DNA from: Archegozetes longisetosus
Lineage: Eukaryota; Arthropoda; Arachnida; Sarcoptiformes; Trhypochthoniidae
NCBI GenBank assembly: GCA_018873245.2
Contig: JAEMBT020000009.1
Span: forward strand, 17,639,794 to 17,703,793
DNA: 64,000 nt
Reading direction: 5' to 3'
This document shows positions 22,004-34,400 of this stretch, one piece after another. Each line of letters starts with the position of its first letter. The stretch's first letter is position 1. Position numbers and translations under genes: made by a program. Under the pieces are notes generated by a model, which had not been told where the DNA came from, made no database searches, and worked only from the letters and a program-made list of their open reading frames with translations.

Positions 22004-22397
22004 ATGAATTTTTATATTATCTATAATTTGACATTGAGATCATGATTTTATCTCTTCAGATATAAAAGTTATGATTTTTTTAAAAACCAGTTTTTCGAGT
22101 ATTTAGGCTTGTAACTTTAGCGCAAACGATTTTTGAATGAAACAAAAATACACGTATCTAATCATTTTTTGTCTAGTTTGGTTTCCATTCATCAGAATTT
22201 AAAAATTCTCATCCAATTCTTCTGACGGAATTTACTTGAATAATTCACCTATCTTTAAAGCAATTCGAACGCCAACTTACCAGAATGTCGGTCCCAACAT
22301 GTAGCATAATCGAAAAATGTTCATCAAAATCCATCAACTTTCACTACTAAAAAACCCTAAAAAACTGAGAATCTTAATTTTGTCAAAGACTGTACCT
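22004..22397 (-). repeat. Right long terminal inverted repeat
   Basis: Inverted partner of 20919-21313, ending ...GACTGTACCT at 22397. Confidence 0.9.
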
Positions 22398-25300
22398 TTT
22401 GAAAGATTTGTATGTATTATCATTTGAATAGACATGTGGAAAAGAGTGTGAAAGTAAGTAAGTTTATCTGGGTTAGTATTATTTTTAAAATTTTTATTTG
22501 TAAAGACTGTCTGAAACTCATAGTATTCAGAAAGATTCGGTACATGTTAAAACTCTAAAATTTTATATTTAACTCAATTTTGAAACACTATTTATGGTAA
22601 TAGTAATCTTTAACCATAGAACCGTAAAACGCGGTCAAAATATTCCAAAAGATTATAAAGATTATTATATTTTAATTTTTGTGAATTTTAACATTCAAAA
22701 TATTCATAGTGTTTTCAAGTGGATATTTAAAGATCATATTAATATATAAATAAATTATTTGTTATATTTATATTTAAATATAATTAAGTTTAAAGTTAAT
22801 CATATCTAAGTTTATGCATTAAAGTTGAATTTGAAATAAGTTTTCATGGAAGGTCTTAAACATATTACATCGAGATGACTATACGAATAACTTAATAAAC
22901 ACTATAACTGCTATACACCCTAACCTTTACTTTAACACACTTCAAATTAAGTAGTTGGGTCAAAATGGCCTAAAAATGCTAAATTCCTAAATCTAAAACG
23001 TTTTACTGTTCATGGGTTAAGCAAAACTTTTATATTTTCCTCTATTGTATGCTTTTAAACTTATTTCATTTCTATGCAATGTTATTTAAATATTAACCGA
23101 ATGCACTGTTGCTTTACCGATATTGAAAGATGAAACAGTTAATAACTGTATTTTTTAAACATATCTATTTCTTGTCTGTTGGCATTTTTGTCCAATGACA
23201 CTAATAACGCCGCTCTGCAGATATTTATTATCTGAAAATTTAAGTTTTCACGCTCGGTGTTCATCACTAAGCACCTAATACAGTACTCGAGAGTGTGCTT
23301 AGTTCCACTAAGCTCGAGATTTGGACTATAGGTTGAGAATATCTCCAAAAAGCGTAAAAATTTCCGATATTATTAGATTTCTCTTAAATCTGTGCTCCGT
23401 CTCTCCTCAACCTATCAAATTAAAAGTATTAACACTTGACCGAACTAATCGAGAATTATTTTTTAAATCGAGGATTCTGTTTAAAAATCGAACTATATAG
23501 GAGATTAATAAGATAAATTCTATTGCAAGATTTACTATTTTGAGCTTCTTCCGAACTAGTTAAGATTTAAAATGTTATACCGAAAACACGATTATACGAT
23601 TAAGATTACACTAGGATTATTATATAAGGGATTAGAAGTATTCAAGAACATATATTTGTGAGTCAAAAGATAAGCTCTACTTGGGCTCGAACTTGTGCTC
23701 TCAGATTGTGATAAATTTGCTTCCTAGTCATTCAATTGTAAGAACATGACAGTGAGTTAGAACATCATGTGACTGAGGCATTCAATTAAGTAAACTAATT
23801 GTTTCATGTTTTAATATCTCGCTCAAGTGAATAAATTATATAGTAGGAGACAAATTACCGGACCTTTTCAAACAAACATATTTTTTTTATTTATCAGGTT
23901 ATTACATCTAAAGAGGTGTCAAATTAAAGCTTAAATGCAATAAATTTGTTGTATCAAAACTTTTGTGGGCCACAATATCACTAGTCAGCCTATAAGTCCA
24001 TAGATAGTGTCCGATTATTTTGTCCCCTGCTATATAACCATTACACTATTATTTCATTTTTGATTAACACATTCCATCATCATTAGTCATTATAACTAAA
24101 AATAATCACAATAGAATGTATAGCTCAGATCACTCTGTGCCGTGAAGTGACTGAATCTGAAATAGAAAGCGAAAAATATCATTAATCTATAGAATTAGAT
24201 CTCGTAGACAGACAGAGAAGAATTTCTTGATTTAATAATCGAAATACTATCAAAAGATAAAATAATTTATAGCTATTTGTGAAAAATGAAAGTAATTGAT
24301 TCCGCCTCTTATTTTATGTTAGGTCAAATTTTGATAGCTACTATTGGTTTGCTGAGTTGTGTGCGTTTCTATATCGGAAAATTCAGTGTCTATTTAATAT
24401 AATTAAATTAGATTAATGTTTGAAATCTTTTATTTAATGAAAATGAATTGTTTGTAGCAGTAACCTAAATCGTCTCGAGGGCCAGGTTCACTATTGCTAG
24501 ATGCTTATCCGGTCAAATAATTACAAAAACAATATAAAGAAATTTATAAAACATACTCTAATAGTAGTTTTTGTTATGAGATTATCTTCAAACTTGAATT
24601 TCAAGAAATTTCCTCAGTAAATACAAAACTCCAACGTTTTTATATAAGAATACTTATTAATCAAATTGTGAGAAACTTCGACCAGTTCTAATAAAATCAT
24701 TGATTGGACCTGGTCAGCCAGCGGGCCACCACGTGCCTATTTCTCGTTTATAGCATAAAGTTCATTTTGTGACCTATTAAGAGCGCATGACCTTCTGCCT
24801 AACAGCTAAGTTTTTAATCCAAAATAAAGCGATGTTCACATTTCTGCTCAAACGTACTCTTGTAATAAAGTACAATATATTAAAGAAGTCTCTTCGGAGA
24901 GTTGTCAGATTTTGAAATATTCTTCACAAATGAGAAAATATTAAATATTAATGATATGTAAATGATTTTCAACTCAGCCTTTTATTAAATTATCTTTTTT
25001 ATATTAGTCTTTGCAGTAAACGAAAACGAGGTCTAAGAGTATTAGTTTCTATATTATTGTGTTGAATGTATTACAATCTCAGATTTGCTCTGTTATTAAA
25101 TCAAATTTTAATAACAAATAAGTAAGCCTGCATTAAAACCAACCAGCGTAACAAAAATTGAATTTCAGATTTTTCAGTTCCAAAACAGTCAAGCTAATTA
25201 AAAAAATACGACAATTTTTAAGTAATACTTTCAAATTTGATTTCTCAATCGCGTATGATTGATGAAAATCTATTTCTTAATAAAGCATTCCTTCCACGAA

Positions 25301-28300
25301 TCATAGAAATCATTAAAAATTTAATTTGTGGTACATTTAGAGAAAACAGATCAAAACTTTTGGCTAACATATGGTTGTATGGTTTCGTTTGTACTAAAAG
25401 AAAGAATGTTTTACTTCTCACAGAATACGTGAATACCTTTTTTATGCATTTGTCAGTTTATTTATAGATGTTTGCTCTGTAGAAGTAGACGATACATCCG
25501 ATAGAAACCCTTATAAGATAAGCTGCAAACAAAAAATTACATTTCATTTTCAAACAGCACGAATCTCAGCAAATAATGCAAATTTTGAATCAAAAATCTT
25601 TCTGAGTATTATCTCAACCTTGAAGACTAGATTTTAAAATATTCAATTGTCATTAGAATTGGTTTTTATACATAAAGATTTCACAAACAACATAAGACTC
25701 AGACAGATTGTTTTTCCATACCTTTCTCTTTTCAACCTTTTCCTTTAATAATTGTGTCTGAATCTGTATTTCGAAACTATGTTTATTCTTGAGTTTAGCT
25801 ATTCTTTAGAGAAATTTCAAGAAACAATTTTTCAAATGTAATATTTCGAAGTTTTTTGATTTACTTATTCGATTTTTGATGAATGAGCTCCTGTTCCAAG
25901 AAACTTGACTGAAGGCTAACTCCCACGTTAACTTGAATTTTAAAAGCTTTAACTTAATGTAGAAAGGCTTAGAATGAACTTCGATTTGGTGAACTTTGCA
26001 AAACTGAGTTGCTAAACTAAGGCTTATCGACATTTCTTCGTTCAGTCGTATACATTAGATGCATTTTTAATATTATATCTGAACATTTCTAATCTATAGG
26101 TTCTGTTTCGATAGAATCGTAAGATTGAAATTTCTGTTTATTTCATTAACAAAATATTGAAATATTCAATTTTAAAATTTATAGAAACTAATTGGTACTT
26201 ATAAAAAACAAATTGTAATTGAATCTAGCAGAGTTTTAATTTAGCAGAGTTCTCTTATGAAAAATACTGACTACACTATGATTTATGATTTTCAAATACA
26301 TCTCAAGTATGCATCAAACGGATCAGTGATTTCAACATCAAAGCCAAATGGCTTCCATCCGATGGAAAGCATTAGTTGTGATATCAACCAATTCTTATAT
26401 CTTTTCATATTCTCATAATAAAAGGCGAGTGAAGATTGTGTAGAGAAAGTTCTTCACCAACTTTTATCACTTTTTATCTAATTCCGGATCTTTTGGGATC
26501 TGAACGGAAATTTCTGATCAATAAAATATATTTCTATCATCTCTTTTCATTTATATCTGCTTTTACTACAAGTGTTTTATACTTTGGTCAAAATACAATG
26601 CATTAAATTCCTTCGATTTGTTCCTTGTTTATAAGGCTGAGTCTCATATCATATACTACAAGATATCGTAACCAATCACAACAAATTTGCATTCATGTTT
26701 TATTTATATAATTGATGGATATTTTAACAGAAGGCCAAAGCAATTAATGTTATCTCTTTGCTCATAAACATTCTTTTGATGTCTAGTCTATCTTGATAGA
26801 AATATTTGTTACCATCACTTCAGTGGAAGCAAATGATTTATCAAACTTTTACTTGAGATGTAAACTAGAAGTGAGAAAACACTTGTGAAATGATATCTTG
26901 GGCAAAGATTGCATTTTTAGGCAAGAATGTAGTTTTCAACCTCAAAATTGAATAGTTTTAGTGAAGATAGATGTGATCTCAGTTGGAAACATAGATTATA
27001 TACAAAGTATATACAGGTATATTAAAACAAATCTTTTCTAGAAGATTCACTACTATTTCTGTTGCCAAGTAGTCGAAGTTGCTATGATAACTGCATCTTT
27101 CAATTTTTACTTTTAGCAAAAAATACAGTATGTAATACATTACACTTTGTTTAACACCAAGTTTCACTGTTTAGCAGTTTTATATTTTTTCACGTAAGAT
27201 CAACGGTACTATTTTCTAGTTCTTTAAAATATCATTCGACGAATATTTAAACCATTAAATTTTCTTTTCTAACTTTAAGATAATATACTAGTACTAAAAC
27301 GTGATCTTTACTTCTGATTGCATAATCAGTTTGTCCATCAAGTAATGATATTTTCATAGGATTCATGTTTTTATGCGGTTATGATCTGAATATTCGTGAA
27401 TGACTTGAATAATAAGGAATATGTCTTCAAAGTAATGATATGAAAATTTTGATGTTTATGCTTTTACATACATCAAATACAGAGCATAAACATAAATCAT
27501 CCCCTATTTAGTGAAAATAATTTATTCTTTAAACTCTACCCATTATTTCCAAATTAAGTTATAATTTGAATGGAACCAGATATTTTCTCAACGATTCTGA
27601 AATAGAATGCGATACTGAACAAACTTAACCTAACTGAAATTTAGCTAAGCTATTCAATCTGTTACAAATTGATTGATTGTGAAAGAATTGGACTTCTTAA
27701 TATAGAGCTCTAGACTTTTTCAGTAGAACACATTTCATGTTTGAGAAAAGCTGCAAAATCAAATAATTTTATACGAAAAATGAATTTATTTTCAAGAAGT
27801 TCGCTAGAATTTAAATCATTATTTATTTAACTTAAGCAAAATTAAATTTTCTTGACTTCAAGAACTCTGTTGACTATTTTCCATAAAATGAGAAATGATA
27901 ACAGAAAGGAAAATATATTTATATATCAAGTGACATAAAAATGTTTATTTGCATCACACATGAACAAACATCAGTCTAATAGATTTGAATTGAATAGAAT
28001 TGAATTTTTTTGGGACATTTCAAATTCTTAAAAGGAAGAGTGCTCTCAAGGATAAATGCAACGCAACAGTGAATAGTTACAGAATCACGAGATAAAACCA
28101 AAATAATTACGATCTTCAAAGTTTGAATCAGCCTCTCATGAGTTGAATTGTATCACAAAAGTCTATCCGCTCCTAAAAGATATCAGTTTAAGCATCAGAC
28201 AATTCATTTGATAGTCTATCTGTCCATAAAAATGACTGAAACTGAAGAAAAACTAAAATCGCGTAATAATAGAAGTGATGCAGTTCCATTATAAACAGAG

Positions 28301-30776
28301 AATATATTATTCTCTGAATATACAAAAGATGTTTGACAGCATTTATCTGAGTTATACAGAATAAAGATATGATATATATTGAATACTGAGAGACAATTTT
28401 GTATTACATTTTGGCCAAAATAAAGCCAAAAAAGATAATGTCAGACATTTGGATGCCTCACCCGTGTCTTTGTCACATAATCGCATTCATTGCAATGCTT
28501 GTCATGCAACTTAGTGACAAAACATTCTCATTCAGTCATTCCTCCTAAATATAGATACTCACACTTCTAATCGAAATTTAATTTGATCCTAAACCTTTTT
28601 TCAACCAATTACTTTGCAATGCGAGATCTAAAAGTAATGACTTTTGGAGTTTTACTTGGTATTCAGATATCACCGATTAAGAGATTCTGTACTCATGTGA
28701 TTATTTAAAGTGCAACTAAAACTAATGAAAAAGTTTGCCAATAATTGAAACTTTGTCTTTCATAGAGTAAGTGAAAACCTTATACAGAGTATGAAAAAGT
28801 ATATGTTGAAAGTTGTTTGTAATTACTTAATTCGAAAGTATTCAATTTTTCAGAGACGATTTATGTCTTTTTTATTGAGATTTATTAAAGTTTAGCGAAA
28901 TATCTGCTATTATTTTGACACACAATTTTAATCTATTATTTAAGTTTAAAATAAATTATTTCAGAAAAGACTAACATTGTTGGGGTAACTGATTCTTAAG
29001 AATTTAGAACATCTGTTTTATCGTATTCCGTATAGAAAGTTTTCACTGATCCTAAATTCAGTATCCATACTTCAATATTAGTATAGCATTATTGTTAGAC
29101 CACATCTGCCTTCCATAACACAAAATGCATTTATTTCTGCTCTAATATAAAACTTATCTCTTTGGAGCATTGAATATAAGAATCAATAGAATCATATATT
29201 TAATCAATCACTTTATTCATTATAAGAATAAATGCGGTTTAATTTTTTTTCTCTTGGATAATCATTCCAATGCATTATAAGAAGTGGACGCCTGGGAAGT
29301 GGCAAAATTTATTCAGAGAATTATCATTGATTCCAACAAGTTATAGGAAGATAGCTCTCAATTATGAGAATCATATCTGTTTAGTTTGATCAATTTCTTC
29401 TTGAATAGTATCTTAACAGAAGATGGGAGCGATTCTAATACTATATAGACTGAAAGAATATGAGTATGTTTTCGGTTTCATCGCTTCATTATTATCGACT
29501 GTTATGTAGAGATGTATAGTATCTACTCTCATTAAACCTGTGTACGGATCAACTCAAGAATGTTTTAAATCAGTTTCTTAGAAAAAGAGCCAAAAATGAG
29601 ACAACCACCACATCTTTCAGAATATAGTTTCTTATCAAACAATAATTTCGAAGATATGTTTGAGTAATGCTTTTGAATTACGTTTTGAACGAATAATAAA
29701 ATGAACTAATCAGATCATCTAAAGTATAGCATCGTCGACAAACAAACTATGTGCATTAATCGATTCTATAAAGATGAACAACAATTGATAAACTTTAGGG
29801 CCAAACAACTCATTCGGATTTGTGTTATAAATGTTCAGGTTAATTAATAAATGCATTCTTAAGAATCAGTTTAGAACTTTTGAGTCATGTCAATGAAAAA
29901 GATTCGATAGAATACTATGAGTCGAAAATATTTCATTAGCTGAATACGTTTTTATTATGAAAATAACTTATTGTAACTCAATTTTAAAATGCCGGTAATC
30001 CTCTAGTCCGATACTAAAATCCTCGAATTAAGTTATAACTTTTCATTAGAAATTTGAAATTATTTCCTAGGTCATATCAGTATTGTCATTCTATGACTCT
30101 TTGATTGTTATTATCAATATTGACTTTTACCGTGACTGACACTAACAGACTGATCATGTTTAGTAATGACTAACTTACCATTATTTCAACTTATGTGTTA
30201 TCCCTCTTATCCAAACGCATCAGGGATTAATCTGAGATCAATGTATAACATTTATCTGCACTTTGATCTCGTCTTGCGATACATCAAAGTAAAAACCAAC
30301 TCAACATTTAGAGTTAGTATCTTAGTAGGAATAAAAGTTTTTTGTAAGTCATTTTCAGTAACTTTTGGCATAAGACAATTGGAAATGAACTCATATCTGA
30401 CACGATATTCACAAGAGATCAATTTAATGATATTTTGGATTTGATCGTACAGACTACTGTCATAACTAAACTGTAATATAAGCAATACAAGTCTCATGCA
30501 TAAAGTAGGATTGCCAACTTTTCCCAGAGAAAAATATTGAATACAAGCTGTATAGGATGGCCTTATATTAATTTTGATGTTTACTACTCAGAAAAATCAG
30601 TTTTCATCACTAGTTATTTACATGAAATATTGAATCTGAATCTTAGTGCTCATGATAGATACAAATATTCTTTTATTATTTATTTAGAAATTACTATAAT
30701 TTTCAAAAGTTTTAGCTCAAAAGCATGAAAAATATGCCAAAAATTAATTGATAGTAGAAAATCATGAAGACATTTA
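22398..30776. other. AT-rich gene-poor DNA
   Basis: 8.4 kb with no supported gene. Open frames at 25237-25467 and 30166-30444 lack motifs and have competing frames on the other strand. No TIR-bounded element was found, though small GC-richer patches occur at 24465-24510 and 24690-24755. Confidence 0.6.
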
Positions 30777-30784
30777 CTCAAGAT
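30777..30784 (+). repeat. Target-site duplication, left (CTCAAGAT)
   Basis: Identical to 31404-31411. Confidence 0.93.
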
Positions 30785-31403
30785 CACTGCCGTAGCCAGC
30801 TTTTTTGGTCTGAGGGGGCTAAATGTCTGAAAATTCTCAGTTAAGATAAGCTTTATTTAATCAAAATTTAATACAATATAATTTTTCTGTTACAATGATT
30901 TTTACCAAATCCAATGGCAAAATTATCTAGATTAATAGATAATGCAATTTCTCTTTCAATCGAAATAAGAGTCAAACCGTTTAATCTGTCATTAGACATC
31001 GAAATTCTCAAATAAGTTTGAATTCTTCTTAATGTTGAAAAACTCTTTTCACACGAAACATTAACACATCCTATAGTTAATGATATCTTAAAATACTTTA
31101 ATAAAGCTGGCATAGAGCTTGAATAATCAGTTAATTTTTCATAGACATTAAAGTATTTTCGCATTCATAGAATAATAATTTTGCAGTTTCAGAATTTGAC
31201 TTTAAATTTTCTAGATTCAAACAATAATGAGTAGCAAAAGACTTCATAATTTCAAAGTTCATGAAATGCTTGAATATTGGATAGCAAGCGCTAACTCCCA
31301 TTAAAATATCTGTTAATTTATTATCAAACCTTTGATTTAACTTAAACTTTGAAAAACCTTTGGGGGGCTATAGCCCCCTAGCCTCCCGCTGGCTACGGCT
31401 GTG
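30785..31403 (-). mobile_element. Internally deleted hAT element, 619 bp
   Basis: The TIRs are CACTGCCGTAGCCAGC at 30785-30800 and its inverse ending at 31403 (read inward: CACAGCCGTAGCCAGC), 15 of 16 identical. Each is followed inward by GGGGGCTA, including a perfect 16-bp palindrome GGGGGCTATAGCCCCC at 31363-31378. A perfect 8-bp target duplication CTCAAGAT flanks it (30777-30784 and 31404-31411). The 'GCCGTAGCCAG...GGGGGCTA' ends are typical of one hAT lineage. The interior retains only the 3' third of the transposase, so the copy is a deletion derivative needing an outside transposase. Confidence 0.93.
30868..31358 (-). pseudogene. hAT transposase C-terminal part (TTF/ZMYM-like type)
   Basis: On the minus strand from 31358, GFSKFKLNQRFDNKLTDIL and SACYPIFKHFMNFEIMKSFA match the region before the dimerisation domain of hAT transposases related to ZMYM/TTF-type proteins. 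After a frameshift near 31150, ALLKYFKISLTIGCVNVSCE, KSFSTLRRIQTYLRISM and NDRLNGLTLISIERE follow. This is the S-C-E-(R/K)-S-F-S-x-L-(R/K)-x-I-K-T-x-L-R dimerisation block. The frame ends at 30868. The N-terminal zinc finger and catalytic Asp regions are deleted: coding sequence starts only ~45 bp inside the right TIR. With one frameshift it is non-functional. Confidence 0.88.
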
Positions 31404-31411
31404 CTCAAGAT
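31404..31411 (+). repeat. Target-site duplication, right (CTCAAGAT)
   Basis: Partner of 30777-30784. Confidence 0.93.
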
Positions 31412-34400
31412 AAAGCATCAATCTTGACTCAAATTAACTGACCAAAAAACTCGAGACTTAACTTCGAAACTTGAGAGGTGGTAATCCAAAAGTAGAGACA
31501 AGGCTAAGTAGCTTTGCATGTAAGGTACGGATAATAAGTGATTTATTTGACACAAGAAAATAAGCAAATCAAAATTGTCAATCATTTAACCTATAATCTA
31601 TTTTGGTATAAGTTATATATGGTATATATAGGAATTAATGCATCATTCTCGAAATTATAATTACAGTGGATCTCCCTTTTTGAACTGTTATTATAACTCA
31701 ATTAATACTAAACTTATAATTAAAGGCGTAAACCTAGTGAACTACGATATTATAAGATCAAACAAATTTTGAGACTAAGAAGACAAGATGATCAAGCTAA
31801 AAAATGACTCATAAATGGTGGAGCAAGTTTTAGAGTTCTCTTGTGACTTTTGTGATAGAGAAAAGCCGACAGTTTGCCTTTGTTTGAGTTGAATATTTTG
31901 TTAACGTTACTTGGTATGATTTTAAAAACAAAATCCCAATAGTAAAACATCTTAAATTTTTCTCTGCATTTTTGCCTAACCTTCAAATTAGACTCAAGTC
32001 GAGCAAAATTTATTATGGATAAAATATTTTCTGTAAATGTTATTAGTCTTAAATATTAGGCTAGTCCATAAGTCATTGCCACTGTTCAAACTTTATTAAT
32101 AAGAAAAGTTTTTCAAATACAAAGTTGTTTGAGCACTAGTTAGTAATCTGAATCGCACTCAATTACTCGTATATCATATAAATTTAGTCATAGAATATTT
32201 TGAACTTCTAGAAAATTTATGGAGAAGGATAATCCAAATAAGTAGAAAGAACTTATCAGCCGACTTAATACAATAGATCTTTTTCGAGAAATTTAATTAA
32301 ATAAACTTAAATAAATCTTAAAACAAGAAATAAATTACAAAATCAAATTAATTCATGTGATAAACTTTCCATAAGTTGAGCCAAATTCTCGAAAACTAAG
32401 AAAGCATGTTTTTTCAATGCATATTATCAGATTCGGGGAATGTTTTTATTATATTAATGGCATTTCATATGATGCCAAAAGCATATAAAGTGTTGAATAC
32501 CAGATGTATAGAAATTACATTTGTATTTGTATTTAAGAAGTCAATTCATAGCTATTAAAGTTATTAGATTAGTAATGATTTTGCATAGTAAACATTTTAG
32601 AGACTTAAAAATCGAGATCAAAATATTGAAATTTTTGAAAGTCGTCTAAATTATTAATTCTTCAAACTTTCATGCAATTTATGAATATTTCAATTGCATT
32701 AAATTCTGAATAAATAATTAAAATTCAGTAGAAGATATCTAGTATTGAACGTCCCGTATTCTATGAAACTTGTGATTTATTCAAAGATTGTTATTTTAGT
32801 CAAATAGAAAATGAATCAATATTGATTTTACATATAATTTAATTTTCATAATAATAAAATTTTCTTAAATATTTGGATAAAATATGAAAATTATTCAATT
32901 CACATTCAAATATGAATGTTTATATAGAAGTTTTTAGTTTTCATTTGCAGAGCATTATTTCTAATTTTAAACCTTGACTAAGACTTGAATAGAAAAAGCA
33001 ATTTTTAATGTGTATAATGCCTGTGGCAATCCCAATTTTTAAATGATTTTTGGACATCATATCACATGCTATTGATATGATAAAAATATTTCTGGAATCT
33101 AGTGGTAAGCACTGAAAAACATGCCTTTTAAGTTTTAGTCACTGGTTCACATTCTAGTATAAAGTCATTAAGCATTTAGGTTCCTTTATCTAATCTCATG
33201 GCCAATACTCATTAGAATAACAAAATGTTGAAACTTTTAACGAATTTATTTGAAATTTTTGAGGTTTGAAAAGCCAATAAATGTGTTGGAGAGTACCGAT
33301 CAAGCCCTGTCTTAATATGTGCGCTTAAGGGCTAATCCATATGTACTGTAAAAGTTGATGAAAGTAAGACTTACGGCATTGCGTCTATTATTTATCTTTC
33401 TTCCTTATTTCCATTATTACCAACAGCGTCAGTAATCGGGTAACACTTATATCAATGATCATCAATAGTCAGATAATGTCCGAAACTATTAAATTGCATA
33501 CTAAGGGAATAAGTTTGAGAATAATGTTAAGATTAGACACTTGAGAGCTTTAGCTAACATTTCATTTCGACGTCTTCCTGTCTATTATCTGTTTGTAGAA
33601 TAAATATTATATGAGTTGACATAACGAATGAAACTAACATTAAGTGTCTGTAAGAAAATTAGATCTATTATGTTAATCGACTTATTTTGCTATACAAATG
33701 CTTTTGCAGAATATACTTTACTTTCATATTATTGTAAAAGTTTTTAATGCATTTCTAATCAAATCAAATACTTGATGCGACATCCAGTTTATCTAATTTT
33801 CATCATATTTACGAACTATCTGAAAACATTGATATAGCGCAACGTTTTTGAATTTCAAATGATGTCTAATGTGTGTGGGCAAGCCAATTATCTATCGTGA
33901 AGTAACTGGCTATTCTTTTGAAGTATTTACTCGAATGTTGCCAAAAAAGATAACTATCCAATTGTTTGTGAGCTTTCTCATTAAGATTTATATTTTTAGT
34001 TTTGTATATTGTATATTAGATTTAGTTCGGTCAGTAAAAGAGGAAGTGTACATTTTCAACTAAAGCATATTTGGGATTGGATAACCAAAATTAAGATAAA
34101 GAATCATTTTTATAACTTGTAAATTATCCGTTGTTTTAATGTTTTCAAAAGACTCGTCAAATATGGAATTACTTACTGAAAAAATCGTTCAGTAAAACTA
34201 GAAATAAAAGTTGATTTATCATAAGAAAATCTGAGTGGCTACTGCTTGTTAGTATCTGAGACTTACGCTCAAAAACTTTATATTTACAAATAACAACCAG
34301 AATTGATGCGTTATGATGACATGCCAGTCATCAGACCGCAATATCGAAGATATTAACGAACTTACAGAATAATAATCAAAGCAAATTAGAAATAAAATTG

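Larger units (their letters stand above)
20919..22397. mobile_element. Element with ~395-bp terminal inverted repeats around an ORF1-like gene
   Basis: 1,479 bp bounded by inverted repeats at 20919-21313 and 22004-22397, about 95% identical by eye. Both begin AGGTACA.TCTTTGACAAAA, which argues that they are true ends. Between them sit a third, direct copy of the terminal ~50 bp (21360-21412) and a 129-codon coiled-coil ORF (21430-21819). No target duplication is evident: the flank words ATGGTAAC and TTTGAAAG differ. Long-TIR DNA transposons (foldback-like) or an inverted insertion of a retrotransposon 5' end could both give this structure. High arm identity means it formed recently. Confidence 0.8.

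Noticed and set aside
25237..25467. 76-codon frame, possible small protein
   Set aside because: No domain or start context, and no support from flanking exons.
28440..28530. Cys/His-containing frame considered as a zinc finger
   Set aside because: Cys and His spacing does not fit any finger type and stops follow quickly.
30166..30497. Overlapping 92- and 81-codon frames on opposite strands
   Set aside because: Mutually shadowing frames with no recognisable motif; they end before the hAT derivative at 30785 and are not part of it.
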